Of a stretch of DNA of 64,000 nt, positions 63,922-64,000 are shown piece by piece. The notes under the pieces were generated by a model. The model searched no databases, was not told where the DNA came from, and was given only the letters and a program-made list of their open reading frames with translations. Both the position numbers and the translations under genes were made by a program. The DNA is from Micrasema longulum (Eukaryota; Arthropoda; Insecta; Trichoptera; Brachycentridae), in contig JAGVSM010001385.1 of NCBI GenBank assembly GCA_022494885.1, positions 62,001-126,000 of the forward strand. Direction: 5' to 3'. Every line of letters starts with the position of its first letter. Positions within the stretch are counted from its first letter, which is position 1.

Positions 63922-64000
63922 CTTAGAGTAATAACACGCCACTGGCTAATAGAGTCGCCCAAACGGACGAAACCAATCTATAACTATCAAACGCGAAATT
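63922..64000 (+). mobile_element. End of a THAP-type TIR element, running off the window
   Basis: CTTAGAGTAATAACACGCCA then AATAGAGTCGCCCAAACGG resembles the inverted terminus at 14165-14200 (read in reverse: CTCAAAATAATAATGCGTAA, GAGGAGCCCAAACG). Confidence 0.5.

Noticed and set aside
1..64000. A novel multi-gene system, integrated virus or operon
   Set aside because: Apart from the receptor, every protein-like segment I could identify belongs to a retrotransposon or DNA transposon fragment; no cluster of co-oriented unknown genes is present.

Overview
This is a window of an insect nuclear genome, AT-rich and dominated by interspersed repeats. The insect assignment rests on the receptor gene (insect-type 5-HT2 motifs), GT-AG spliced exons, two short (CCTAA)n tracts matching the TTAGG arthropod telomere unit, mariner and non-LTR retrotransposon remains, and several tRNA-derived SINE families. 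I cannot fix the order. No bacterial gene, operon, CRISPR array or viral genome is visible.

The one host gene recognised is a class A GPCR on the plus strand, best read as a 5-HT2-type serotonin receptor. Eight exons fit the same frame: 27021-27123 (first extracellular loop and TM3), 27755-27876 (ICL2 and TM4), 38738-38924 (ECL2 and TM5), 43309-43377 and 52322-52507 (ICL3), 55037-55206 (end of ICL3 and TM6), 56820-56946 (TM7 and helix 8) and 58819-58993 (C-tail with stop). They join to 1139 nt: two bases of a split codon, 378 codons and a TGA. All boundaries are GT-AG and every junction phase matches. The N-terminus, TM1 and TM2 were not found in the 27 kb upstream and probably lie before the window. 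Two features of the gene stand out: the DRY motif reads Gly-Arg-Tyr, and the two ICL3 exons are phase 2-2 with lengths divisible by three, so each could be skipped in frame.

1-27020 is upstream intron or intergenic DNA: LINE 3' ends, four tRNA-derived SINE families, a mariner scrap, tandem arrays, and TIR elements, one carrying a THAP-like zinc-finger start. 27124-58818 holds the introns (up to about 10.9 kb), filled with the same families, often nested. 58994-64000 is downstream DNA with a full-length SINE, a mariner relic containing a large palindrome and a LINE fragment, and a MITE.

The repeat families recur across the window, which is the best evidence for them: a foldback MITE (about ten copies), SINE family A (eight copies), SINE family D (four), SINE families B and C (two each), at least a dozen non-LTR fragments in several lineages, an LTR-like repeat (two), and a tandem array present in opposite orientations 30 kb apart. 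I found no convincing undescribed multi-gene system. The observations most worth checking are the GRY receptor with its modular ICL3, the THAP-bearing TIR elements, and the foldback family.
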